Below are positions 1 to 7,914 of a DNA stretch of 55,772 nt, one piece after another (the first letter of the stretch is position 1; each line of letters opens with the position of its first letter). Origin of the DNA: Bacteroidales bacterium (GTDB lineage Bacteria; Bacteroidota; Bacteroidia; Bacteroidales; UBA932); NCBI GenBank assembly GCA_017614795.1, contig JAGABD010000057.1:1-55772 (forward strand), read 5' to 3'. The notes below the pieces were generated by a model. That model ran no database searches. It was not told the DNA's origin and saw only the letters and a program-made list of their open reading frames with translations. A program made the position numbers and the translations under genes.

Positions 1-1
1 G

Positions 2-229
2 ACTCACGACGGCAAGGTGGTGGCAGTGCCGAGGCTTGCCATCGATGCTGACTACCGTTTCTACTCCCCCGGCTACGTGCTGGTAGTGGAAGTGCTCCGC
101 TACATCGCCTCGCACCCCGTGCTGCAGGAACTCGACCTCAGCCGCGGCGACGAAAAATACAAACTCGACACGGGAGGCATACTTTATCACGCCTCCGACT
201 TTGATTTGAAACCTACAAAAAAAATATGA
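2..229 (+). CDS. CelD/GNAT-like acetyltransferase, C-terminal fragment
   Basis: The reading frame is open at the left window edge, so only about the last 75 residues are present. The segment reading LDLSRGDEKYK resembles the C-terminal signature of the CelD/BcsL-like GNAT acetyltransferases (Acetyltransf_6), in which a conserved D-x-x-x-G-x-E-x-YK stretch lies near the end. These cytosolic enzymes are common in Bacteroidota polysaccharide clusters and acylate amino-sugar or lipid-linked intermediates; the substrate cannot be inferred here. The TGA stop overlaps the next gene's ATG by 4 bases (ATGA), so it is probably translationally coupled to the phosphonate genes. Family assignment is moderately sure because only the tail is visible. 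Confidence 0.6.
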   Translation, partial: THDGKVVAVPRLAIDADYRFYSPGYVLVVEVLRYIASHPVLQELDLSRGDEKYKLDTGGILYHASDFDLKPTKKI

Positions 230-2235
230 AAGCACTTATACTCAATTCCGGCCTCGGCCACAGGATGGGAGTGCTCACCAGCGAGCATCCCAAGTGTATG
301 ACGGAAGTGTCGCATACCGACACCATTCTCAGCCGCCAGCTCAAACAGTGCGCCGACTACGGCATCAACGAAGTGGTGATGACCACGGGTTATTACGACA
401 AGGTGCTGGTGGACTACTGCAATTTCCTGCATCTCCCCCTTAAGTTCACCTTCGTGAACAACCCCCTTTACGACAAGACCAACTACATATACAGCATCTG
501 GTGCGCCAAGGACCATCTGCAGGACGACGACATCCTGCTGATGCACGGCGACCTGGTTTTCGAGAACCGCGTGCTCGACGCCATCCTCGGCAGCGAAAGC
601 AGCTGCATGGCGGTCAGCAGCACCCTTCCCCTTCCCGAGAAGGACTTCAAGGCGGTAATAAAAGACGGCCGCATAGAGAAGGTGGGCATCGAGTTCTTCG
701 ACAGCGCGATGGCCGCCCAGCCCCTCTACAAGATACTCAAGGCCGACTGGCTCGTGTGGCTGGAGAACATCGGCAGCTTCTGCGACGCCGGCAACCGCCA
801 GTGCTATGCCGAGAACGCCTTCAACGAAGTCTCCGACAAGTGCGTCATCAAGCCCGTCGACGTGAAGGACCTTCTCTGCTCGGAGATCGACACTCCTCAG
901 GACCTCGAGACGGTGTCCGCAAGACTCGCGGAGGTATCTTCCCGCACGGTCTATATGTGCTTCTCCACCGAATACATCCATTCCGGGCACATCGCCATCA
1001 TCAAGAAGGCGAAACGCCTCGGTCGCCTCACTGTCGGCGTGCTTTCGGACGAAGCGGTGGCGAGCTTCAAGCGCTTCCCCCTGATGCCGTTCGAAGAACG
1101 CAAGGCCCTTGTGGCCAACATCGCCGGCGTCGAGAACGTGGTTGAGCAGAAGACTCTGAGCTATGCCGACAACCTGCGCGCCCTCAAGCCCGATTTCGTG
1201 GTGCACGGCGACGACTGGGTGAACGGCTTCCAGAAGCCCATACGCGAAGAAGTGCTTGCAGTGCTGGCCGAATACGGCGGGAAGCTCGTGGAATACCCCT
1301 ACTCCAGCGATCCGAAGTACAAGGAGCTCGACAAGATGCACCGCGCGGAACTGGCAATGCCCGACCTTCGCCGCGGACGCCTTCGCAAGCTCCTCAATAT
1401 GAAGGGCCTAGTCACCGCGATTGAGGCGCACAGCGGCATCACAGGGCTCATCGCCGAGAAGACCACCGTACTGCAGGACGGCAAGACCTACCAGTTCGAC
1501 GCCATGTGGATATCTTCCCTCTGCGACTCCACCGCAAAGGGCAAGCCCGACATCGAGCTCGTGGATATGACCAGCCGCTTCCGCACCATCGACGACATAA
1601 TGGAGGTCACCACCAAGCCCATCATCTTCGACGGCGACACGGGCGGCCTCACCGAGCACTTCATCTACACCGTGCGCTCGCTTGAAAGGATGGGCGTTTC
1701 GATGGTCATCATCGAGGACAAGACGGGTCTCAAGAAGAATTCCCTCTTCGGCACCGAGGTGGCCCAGACGCAGGACAGCATCGAGAACTTCTGCGCCAAG
1801 ATAGCCGCCGGCAAGAAAGCCCAGAAGACGCACGACTTCATGATCTGCGCCCGCATCGAGAGCCTCATTCTCGAACGTGGCATGGACGACGCCCTCACAC
1901 GCGCCTTCGCGTTCGTGGGAGCCGGAGCCGACGCCATTATGATACATTCCCGCAAGAAGGATCCCGCCGAGATCTTCGAGTTCGTCGAGAAGTTCCGCGC
2001 CAAGGATCCCGTCACGCCCGTCGTGGTGGTTCCCACCTCCTTCAACACGGTGACCGAAGACGAGTTCAAGGCCCGTGGGGTGAACATAGTCATCTACGCG
2101 AACCAGCTCACCCGCACCGGCTTCCCTGCCATGCAGGATGCCGCACGCACCATTCTGGAGCATCACCGCGCGAAGGAATGCGACGACAAGTGCATGTCGA
2201 TCAAAGATATCATAACCCTGATTCCGGAGGAATAG
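226..2235 (+). CDS. Three-domain phosphoenolpyruvate mutase with two nucleotidyltransferase domains
   Basis: PEP mutase converts phosphoenolpyruvate to phosphonopyruvate, the committed C-P bond step. Three domains are visible in 669 residues. Residues 1-230 are an NTP-transferase of LicC/PntC type (GLGHRMG near 9-15, HPK, and HGDL near 105-108). Residues about 240-375 are a cytidylyltransferase-like fold of the glycerol-3-phosphate type with an HSGH motif. Residues about 385-650 are PEP mutase, with DGDTGG near 469-474 and the diagnostic EDKTGLKKNS motif near 497-506 (EDKxxxxxNS, separating it from isocitrate-lyase relatives). The N-terminal domain probably makes a CMP-phosphonate; the middle domain may be catalytic or structural. 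It overlaps the preceding gene by 4 bases and is 2 bases from the decarboxylase. The PEP mutase call is firm; the nucleotide and sugar-like acceptor of the other domains are inferred. Confidence 0.92.
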   Translation: MKALILNSGLGHRMGVLTSEHPKCMTEVSHTDTILSRQLKQCADYGINEVVMTTGYYDKVLVDYCNFLHLPLKFTFVNNPLYDKTNYIYSIWCAKDHLQDDDILLMHGDLVFENRVLDAILGSESSCMAVSSTLPLPEKDFKAVIKDGRIEKVGIEFFDSAMAAQPLYKILKADWLVWLENIGSFCDAGNRQCYAENAFNEVSDKCVIKPVDVKDLLCSEIDTPQDLETVSARLAEVSSRTVYMCFSTEYIHSGHIAIIKKAKRLGRLTVGVLSDEAVASFKRFPLMPFEERKALVANIAGVENVVEQKTLSYADNLRALKPDFVVHGDDWVNGFQKPIREEVLAVLAEYGGKLVEYPYSSDPKYKELDKMHRAELAMPDLRRGRLRKLLNMKGLVTAIEAHSGITGLIAEKTTVLQDGKTYQFDAMWISSLCDSTAKGKPDIELVDMTSRFRTIDDIMEVTTKPIIFDGDTGGLTEHFIYTVRSLERMGVSMVIIEDKTGLKKNSLFGTEVAQTQDSIENFCAKIAAGKKAQKTHDFMICARIESLILERGMDDALTRAFAFVGAGADAIMIHSRKKDPAEIFEFVEKFRAKDPVTPVVVVPTSFNTVTEDEFKARGVNIVIYANQLTRTGFPAMQDAARTILEHHRAKECDDKCMSIKDIITLIPEE

Positions 2236-2237
2236 TT

Positions 2238-3365
2238 ATGCTGCAAGCCAAGTTCTTCATCGACGCCCTTGCGGCAGAAGGCATCGACTTCTTCGCCGGA
2301 GTGCCCGACAGCCTGCTCAAAAACATCTGCGCATACATTTCCGACCATCTGGACGCGAAGCACAACATAATCGCGGCCAACGAAGGTGGAGCCGTGGCCC
2401 TCGCCGCGGGACATTATCTCGCCACCGGCAAGCCCGGCTGCGTCTATATGCAGAATTCGGGAGAAGGCAACGCGGTGAATCCCCTCGCCTCCCTCACAGA
2501 CCCCGACGTCTACAACATCCCCGCTCTGCTCGTGATAGGCTGGCGCGGACGTCCGGGAGTGCACGACGAGCCCCAGCACGTGAAGCAGGGCAAGATCACC
2601 TGCAGCCTTCTCGACACGATGGGAATCAAATACGCCGTGCTCGACAAGGAAGAGGCCGTTGCGGCGAAACAGATAGCCGGGGCCTGCGCCCGCATCAAGG
2701 CGACCGGGGAGGTCTATGCGCTTGTCATAGAGAAAGATACATTCGAGCCCTATACCCTTAAGAACACCGTCGACAGCGGTCTGCCCCTTTCCCGCGAGGA
2801 AGCCATCCAGACCGTCGCGGCGGCGCTCGACGCGAAGGACGTGATAGTCTCGACCACAGGAATGATAAGCCGCGAACTCTTCGAGTACCGCACCGCCATT
2901 GGCCAGGGCCACGAGAGGGATTTCCTCACCGTCGGTTCGATGGGCCACGCATCGCAGATTGCCCTGGGCATAGCCCTTGAGAAGCCCGCGAGGCGCGTAT
3001 GGTGCTTCGACGGCGACGGCGCCACCATCATGCATATGGGCGGTCTCGCCATAGTGGCGAGCAAGGCCCCCGCGAACTACATCCACGTGGTATTCAACAA
3101 CGGAGCTCACGACAGCGTGGGCGGCCAGCCCACCGTGGGCCTGGACATCGATCTCTGCGCCATCGCGAAGTCTGTCGGCTACAAGGATGCGTTCAGCGCG
3201 GCTTCCGCCGAAGAGCTTCCCGCTGCGCTCGCCAAGGCCAAAAGTGCAAAGGGCCCGGTTCTGCTTGAAATCAAGGTGAAGAAAGGCAACCGCAAGGACC
3301 TGGGACGTCCTACGACCACTCCCATCCAGAACAAGGAAGCCCTTATGGAATTCCTGAAAGACTAG
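2238..3365 (+). CDS. Phosphonopyruvate decarboxylase
   Basis: A thiamine-diphosphate enzyme that decarboxylates phosphonopyruvate to phosphonoacetaldehyde, pulling the unfavourable PEP mutase reaction forward. The 375 residues carry the TPP N-terminal acid in NEGGAVALAAG (near 48-58). The Mg/TPP signature GDG (near 259-261) is followed about 26 residues later by the NN pair of HVVFNN. The in-frame stretch extends further left, but the ATG at 2238 has a GGAGG ribosome-binding site at 2226-2230 and gives the family's normal N-terminus, so I chose it. It lies 2 bases after the mutase gene and 3 bases before the alcohol dehydrogenase, so the three form one operon. Confidence 0.93.
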   Translation: MLQAKFFIDALAAEGIDFFAGVPDSLLKNICAYISDHLDAKHNIIAANEGGAVALAAGHYLATGKPGCVYMQNSGEGNAVNPLASLTDPDVYNIPALLVIGWRGRPGVHDEPQHVKQGKITCSLLDTMGIKYAVLDKEEAVAAKQIAGACARIKATGEVYALVIEKDTFEPYTLKNTVDSGLPLSREEAIQTVAAALDAKDVIVSTTGMISRELFEYRTAIGQGHERDFLTVGSMGHASQIALGIALEKPARRVWCFDGDGATIMHMGGLAIVASKAPANYIHVVFNNGAHDSVGGQPTVGLDIDLCAIAKSVGYKDAFSAASAEELPAALAKAKSAKGPVLLEIKVKKGNRKDLGRPTTTPIQNKEALMEFLKD

Positions 3366-3368
3366 TTT

Positions 3369-4493
3369 ATGCAGCAGATAATCAACGGAATAGCCCGACT
3401 CCCCGAGCTTCTGGGAAGCCTTGGATGCCACAGGCTTTTCCTCGTGGTCGACTCGTCCTACCCCTTCCTAAACATAAAGGACGCGATAGAGGCCCTTCCA
3501 GGCGAGAAGGTGATGTTCTCCGACTTCACCCCCAATCCCCTCTTCGAGCAGGTCTGCAAGGGCATCGAGCTCTTCAAATCCTCGAGTTGCGATTCGATGC
3601 TGGCGGTAGGAGGCGGCAGCGCGATGGACGTGGCGAAGTGCATCAAGCTCGCGGTGCTCGCGAAGGAAGGAAACAGCGCCATAATCCCCCCTCTGGTATC
3701 GCAGAGGCTGCCGATAGACGGAAAGAAGATTCCTTTCATAGCCATCCCCACCACTGCCGGAACCGGCAGCGAATCCACCCACAATGCCGTTATGTATTAC
3801 GAGGGAGCGAAGCAGACCGTCACCAACGACGGCATCCTCCCCGACTGCGCAGTGCTGGAACCCTCCGTTCTGAAGACTCTCCCCCTCTACCAGAAGAAGT
3901 GCACTATGATGGACGCCCTCTGTCAGGGAATGGAGTCGTGGTGGAGCGTCAATTCCACCGAAGAGAGCCGCGAATACTCCCGCAAGGCGGTGAAACTCGT
4001 AATGGCCAACTGGCGCGCGTACATTTTCGACAACGATTCCAAGGCGGCCGAACAGATAATGCTGGCTGCCAACTATGGCGGAAGGGCCATCAACATAGCC
4101 CAGACCACCGCAGCGCACGCTATGAGCTACAAAATTACCTCCCTCTACAAGCTGCCCCACGGGCACGCCGTGGCTGTCTGCCTTCCCGAAATCTGGGACT
4201 GGATGCTCGCTCACCCCGACGACTGCGCCGATTCCAGGGGCAGGGCCTGGGTGGACGGCATCTTCGCGGAAATCTCGCACGCAATGGGAGCTCCCGACGC
4301 GAAGGGCGCAATTGCCATCTTCCGGGAGATGATGTCCGCCATGGAGATGCAAAAGCCCGTCGCGGGAAGCGACAGGGCTTCAGAGTTAAAGCTTCTCAGC
4401 GAATCGGTGAACCCGGTAAGGCTCAAGAACAACCCGCTCGCAATCGACGAAGCAAGTGCCCTCGGGCTCTACTCGCTCATTCTAAGAGCGTGA
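3369..4493 (+). CDS. Iron-type alcohol dehydrogenase, probable phosphonoacetaldehyde reductase
   Basis: Group III metal-dependent alcohol dehydrogenase fold of 374 residues. The nucleotide-binding GGGSAMD lies near 80-86 and IPTTAGTGSEST near 126-138; metal-site histidines are in AHAMSYKI and PHGHA (about 250-266). The position where most relatives have DALxH reads DALCQ, so the usual second metal-ligand His is Gln. I recall this pattern from the phosphonate-pathway subfamily but cannot check it here. In context it should reduce phosphonoacetaldehyde to 2-hydroxyethylphosphonate. No 2-aminoethylphosphonate transaminase is present in the window, which favours the hydroxy product. Its 3' end overlaps the convergent LicD gene by 12 bases. 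Confidence 0.85.
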   Translation: MQQIINGIARLPELLGSLGCHRLFLVVDSSYPFLNIKDAIEALPGEKVMFSDFTPNPLFEQVCKGIELFKSSSCDSMLAVGGGSAMDVAKCIKLAVLAKEGNSAIIPPLVSQRLPIDGKKIPFIAIPTTAGTGSESTHNAVMYYEGAKQTVTNDGILPDCAVLEPSVLKTLPLYQKKCTMMDALCQGMESWWSVNSTEESREYSRKAVKLVMANWRAYIFDNDSKAAEQIMLAANYGGRAINIAQTTAAHAMSYKITSLYKLPHGHAVAVCLPEIWDWMLAHPDDCADSRGRAWVDGIFAEISHAMGAPDAKGAIAIFREMMSAMEMQKPVAGSDRASELKLLSESVNPVRLKNNPLAIDEASALGLYSLILRA

Positions 4494-5321
4494 TTTCCAA
4501 TATATTCCGCCGAAGTCATCGAGTTCCGGCTTGCGCTTCTCCACAGGGGGAAGCTGCATGTAGTCGCCGTAAATGGCGGTAAGCATCTTGTCGTACCCAG
4601 CGGGAATCATTATGGTAGTATCCTCGAATGGAACCTCTATTATCTTTTCGAAATCTGCCTTAAGGAAATAAGCCTTGCGGAACACCGGAAGGGTCATCTG
4701 GGCTGCGTGCTTCGAGGGCACCCGGGCTGCAATGGCGACCAGCTGCTGCATCTGCAGGGCAATTTCGGCAGGGTTCACGCGATGTTTGCTGCTATGGAAG
4801 AGGCGGCGCCTCCAAATCTTCCATCGGACCTTGAAGGCGAACTCAGGGTAAGGCTTCGCAAACTTTCTGCGCGCCTTTATCTGGCGGTCGCGCATATCAT
4901 CCAGTATATCGTACAGATTATAGTAGCTCTGGATGTCGTCCGGCACCGAATCGAGGGTGAAGATGTCCACGAACATGCCGGTCTCCAGCTTGTCGGAATG
5001 CCAGGGAATGTTGATGCGGCAGGTCGAGCTGTGCGTATCCACCACACGCCCGAAGGCCACGTACACCTGGTCGCTGGTCTCGCGTGAGATGAAGCGGTAT
5101 TTGTCCGACTTGTAGATGGCGCGGAAACGCTCATAGTCCTCGCGGGGCATCATCAGGTCGATGTCGTCGTCCCAGGGAATGAAGCCCTTGTGGCGCACAG
5201 CCCCCAGCAGGGTGCCGTAGAAGGCAAAGTAACGTATGCCGTTCTCCTTGCAGAAACGGTGAATGTCCTTCAGGATTTCCAGGCTCAGGGCATGGGTTTC
5301 TTCTAGTGTCAGACGTTTCAT
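4482..5321 (-). CDS. LicD-family phospho-transferase (first of two tandem paralogues, downstream copy)
   Basis: LicD proteins use the nucleotidyltransferase fold to move phosphocholine or related phospho/phosphono groups from a CDP/CMP carrier to a glycan. The 279-residue protein has GTLLGAVRHKGFIPWDDDID at residues 36-55, with the metal-binding Asp cluster at 51-53. It overlaps the upstream LicD gene by 4 bases (ATGA), so the two are co-translated. It converges tail-to-tail with the phosphonate-synthesis operon. The inferred role is attachment of the activated phosphonate to a surface glycan; a conventional phosphodiester group such as phosphocholine is the alternative, but no choline-kinase genes are seen. 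Confidence 0.88.
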   Translation of the reverse strand: MKRLTLEETHALSLEILKDIHRFCKENGIRYFAFYGTLLGAVRHKGFIPWDDDIDLMMPREDYERFRAIYKSDKYRFISRETSDQVYVAFGRVVDTHSSTCRINIPWHSDKLETGMFVDIFTLDSVPDDIQSYYNLYDILDDMRDRQIKARRKFAKPYPEFAFKVRWKIWRRRLFHSSKHRVNPAEIALQMQQLVAIAARVPSKHAAQMTLPVFRKAYFLKADFEKIIEVPFEDTTIMIPAGYDKMLTAIYGDYMQLPPVEKRKPELDDFGGIYWKSRS

Positions 5322-6100
5322 AGGCTGTAGGCATCCAAATTATGGGTCCTCCTGTCCTTCACGGGCGGGAGCTTCATATAATCGCCGAACTGCTGCTTCA
5401 GGAACCCGTCCCAATCGGCGAAAGCCTTGAAGGAATGGCCCTCGAAGGGCAGCTCGACATATTCTTCGAACATCTTGCGAGGGAAGATTTCAATTGTGCC
5501 GTTGTATACCACCGAAACGGCGCCGCAAAACTCCGAACCCTCGAAAGGATAGGTCTTGAGCAGGTCCTCGCAGTGCTTGAACCACCATTCGTGGCTGTGG
5601 AAATGGGCCGAGAGCACCGCCAGCGGCGGAGGAGAGAGAAGAGGCTTGTAGCGCAGGCGCATGCGGTGGGTTTCCTTGCAGAGGCGCTTCTCCCATACTG
5701 CCTGCTCCTTCGGGTCCGAAGGCTTGCCGTCCACCGGAAAGATGTCTATGTTAAGGCCGAAGCGGTAGTACTTGCCCCCTTCCTTGGAGATGGTGGAAGG
5801 GTCGTGTACCTTTGCGAAGAAGTTGACAAAGTCGGCGCTATCGTCGCGGGTACCGTAGAGGCAGGCGAACCTGCTGTCAGGGGCCTTGCCGTAGCCGGCG
5901 ACGAAACGCTCGAAATCCGGGCGCGGCATAAGCAGGTCGATGTCGTCGTCCCAGGGGATGAAGCCCTTGTGGCGCACTGCGCCGATCAGGGTGCCGTATG
6001 CCAGGGAATAGCGGATTCCTTCTTTGCGGCAGAAGGCGTCTACATCCAAAAGTATATCGAGCAACTTTGCCTGTATCTCCTTATGCGACAACTTTTTCAT
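5318..6100 (-). CDS. LicD-family phospho-transferase (upstream copy)
   Basis: A 260-residue LicD protein with the same motif spacing as its neighbour: GTLIGAVRH at 36-44 and WDDDID at 50-55. It is cytosolic, without signal peptide or membrane segment. The in-frame reading begins at a GTG three codons further up (6109), but the ATG at 6100 is preceded by GGTAGG and gives MKKLSHKEI, matching the paralogue's MKRLTLEE start. It lies about 10 bases after the Stealth gene and overlaps the next LicD gene. Two diverged LicD copies suggest two acceptor positions or two phospho-substituents. Confidence 0.87.
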   Translation of the reverse strand: MKKLSHKEIQAKLLDILLDVDAFCRKEGIRYSLAYGTLIGAVRHKGFIPWDDDIDLLMPRPDFERFVAGYGKAPDSRFACLYGTRDDSADFVNFFAKVHDPSTISKEGGKYYRFGLNIDIFPVDGKPSDPKEQAVWEKRLCKETHRMRLRYKPLLSPPPLAVLSAHFHSHEWWFKHCEDLLKTYPFEGSEFCGAVSVVYNGTIEIFPRKMFEEYVELPFEGHSFKAFADWDGFLKQQFGDYMKLPPVKDRRTHNLDAYSL

Positions 6101-6109
6101 ACCTACCAC

Positions 6110-7036
6110 TTAAAGTATTTCTTTAATCCAGGAATTTACAAGTTCGAAGTCTTCCGGAGCCGCCTGGTCGAGCGAATTGAAGCAGACGAACTTGTAGTTT
6201 CCGGCACGGAGTTTCTCCATTTTCCTCTTCACGTAATCCTTCTTTTTCTTGGGCTCCATATAGAAGAGATTCCCCTTCACGGGACGCATCTGCACGCCTC
6301 CCTCCCTGTGCAGCGAAACGTAGTGCAGCTCCTGGCTGGAATACTGGCCCGGGTCGCGGAAACGGAAGGAGATGTTATGCTGCATAGCCTCGGGATGCGC
6401 GGCAAACCACTTCTCGAAGAACGAGCGCAGAAGCGGCCTGGGAGTATGGTCCAGCTTGAAGAAGGACCACTTAGCTCCAGCCAGCAGGGCGCCGTTCATC
6501 TGAGTGCCCTTGAAAGTTACCTTGCGATGGCCGTTCTCGCTTCGCTTTATCGCCCTCGTGAACTTTGTAAGGGGAATCGAGAGCCGGGAGCAATAGCAAA
6601 CGGGCTTTCCGTCTGGGGTGAAGAAGTCGCCCGGCGTCACGGGAGCGCAGAGCAAGAAGTCGTCGTTGAACTCCACATAATGCTCCGAAAGGCCCGGGAT
6701 GCGCCAGGTAAGGGTTTCTATCGATATGGAATTGAATACCGGCAGGCAGTTCTCATATCCTGAGAATATCTGCCTGTGGTCGATTATCTCCACCGGCACG
6801 TGGCCGTCGGGGATATGCGGATCCTGGCCGTCGGTGACTATGAATATCCTGCGGATGAAGGGCGCGTACTTGCGAATGGACGCGACGCACCAGTAGATCT
6901 CTCCAACCGAAGCGAAGCGGGTCTCCCCCGCCACGTCGTCTTCGACGAGCTTTACCGGACCTCCGAACGAAGCCCTTTTCTTCGCCAGCACGGGGTCCTT
7001 GCCGTCCACCCAGGTTATGACAGCGTCAATGTCCAT
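6110..7036 (-). CDS. Stealth-family sugar-1-phosphate transferase (second copy)
   Basis: Stealth proteins transfer hexose- or amino-sugar-1-phosphate, producing phosphodiester-linked capsular glycans. The 308-residue product starts with the conserved region 1 motif DAVITWVDGKDP and has conserved region 2 with NDD at 124-126 (EFNDDFLL). The reading frame continues upstream to 7255, but that part lies inside the preceding gene. The ATG at 7036-7034 begins exactly at the CR1 motif and overlaps the previous stop by one base (TGATG), so I start there. It precedes the LicD pair by about 10 bases and is part of the same leftward operon. Confidence 0.88.
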   Translation of the reverse strand: MDIDAVITWVDGKDPVLAKKRASFGGPVKLVEDDVAGETRFASVGEIYWCVASIRKYAPFIRRIFIVTDGQDPHIPDGHVPVEIIDHRQIFSGYENCLPVFNSISIETLTWRIPGLSEHYVEFNDDFLLCAPVTPGDFFTPDGKPVCYCSRLSIPLTKFTRAIKRSENGHRKVTFKGTQMNGALLAGAKWSFFKLDHTPRPLLRSFFEKWFAAHPEAMQHNISFRFRDPGQYSSQELHYVSLHREGGVQMRPVKGNLFYMEPKKKKDYVKRKMEKLRAGNYKFVCFNSLDQAAPEDFELVNSWIKEIL

Positions 7037-7914
7037 CACTTCTCGAAAGGGGATTTGTCGGGGAAGGCGGCCTCGAACCCTGCGAGTATCTCGGCGCGCA
7101 TCTTCGCGAACTTCTCGTCGGGCATCTGCACGTCGTTTATGCAGGCCAGCCTTGTCTGGGGATTCTTGATATAGTCCGCAATCTGCTCCCCGCTGTACAC
7201 CGCCTGGGAGAGATGCTTGTTGGAGATGTGGCCCTTCACGGTACGGCCGCTCCAATAGAGATAGTCCAGGAACAGGTACTGGTTGGGCTGCTTCTTCACG
7301 CGAAGTCGGGTAACGCTGGCGAGTATCTCCTTTTCAAGTATGCCGTACACTTCCTCGCAGGCGCTTTTCAGCATCGGCGAGCAGGTGTGCTGAGGCCGCA
7401 CGAAAACAGGGCTGTAATCCATTCCTAGGGCCTTTCTCGCCATTGCCGAAGCAGTCTCGCACTGGCTTTTGTACATCCCGAAGGGCAGCACGTGCTTCGC
7501 AAAATTGATCGCCGTCTTTCCGTCCACGAAGAAGTCCTCCTTCGCGCAGGGGGCCACCGGGAACATGTCGTCGTTGAAATAAAGATACTCTTCCGCCAGC
7601 CCTGGTATGCGGTGCAGGAACATCTCGATGGAGCAGCTGTTGAAAAGGGGCAGGAACTCTTCGGGAATGATGTCCTTGTGAAGGATCACACGCACCGAGG
7701 TCCTTTTCACCCACGCGGGCACCTGGCTGTCGGACGAGACCACCAGGTACACATTATGGACGAAAGGCAGGTAAACATCTATGCCGCGCATCAGATACTT
7801 CAGCGTGCCCCAGTCGCGAAAACGCTTGCTGAGCTGCTCCTCGCCCGCATAACGGGCATACTCGGCCTGCCACTGCGGGTCGAGGTTGTCGACGTATGTT
7901 ATGACCGCATCCAT
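7036..7914 (-). CDS. Stealth-family sugar-1-phosphate transferase (first copy)
   Basis: A 292-residue Stealth protein: [13 protein letters not shown] at the N-terminus (CR1), FRDWGTLKYLMRG near 32-44, and the NDD acid cluster at 114-116 (YFNDDMFPV). It differs enough from the adjacent copy that the two probably use different sugars or acceptors. The start overlaps the last 16 bases of the uvrA homologue, and the stop overlaps the next gene by one base, so the phospho-glycan genes look translationally tied to uvrA. Known members act in the cytosol or at the inner membrane on lipid-linked or nascent polysaccharide. Confidence 0.88.
   Translation of the reverse strand: MDAVITYVDNLDPQWQAEYARYAGEEQLSKRFRDWGTLKYLMRGIDVYLPFVHNVYLVVSSDSQVPAWVKRTSVRVILHKDIIPEEFLPLFNSCSIEMFLHRIPGLAEEYLYFNDDMFPVAPCAKEDFFVDGKTAINFAKHVLPFGMYKSQCETASAMARKALGMDYSPVFVRPQHTCSPMLKSACEEVYGILEKEILASVTRLRVKKQPNQYLFLDYLYWSGRTVKGHISNKHLSQAVYSGEQIADYIKNPQTRLACINDVQMPDEKFAKMRAEILAGFEAAFPDKSPFEK

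Noticed and set aside
4482..6100. LicD pair as phosphocholine transferases
   Set aside because: No choline transporter, choline kinase or LicC-choline genes accompany them in the window; the phosphonate genes are the more economical partner. Not excluded.
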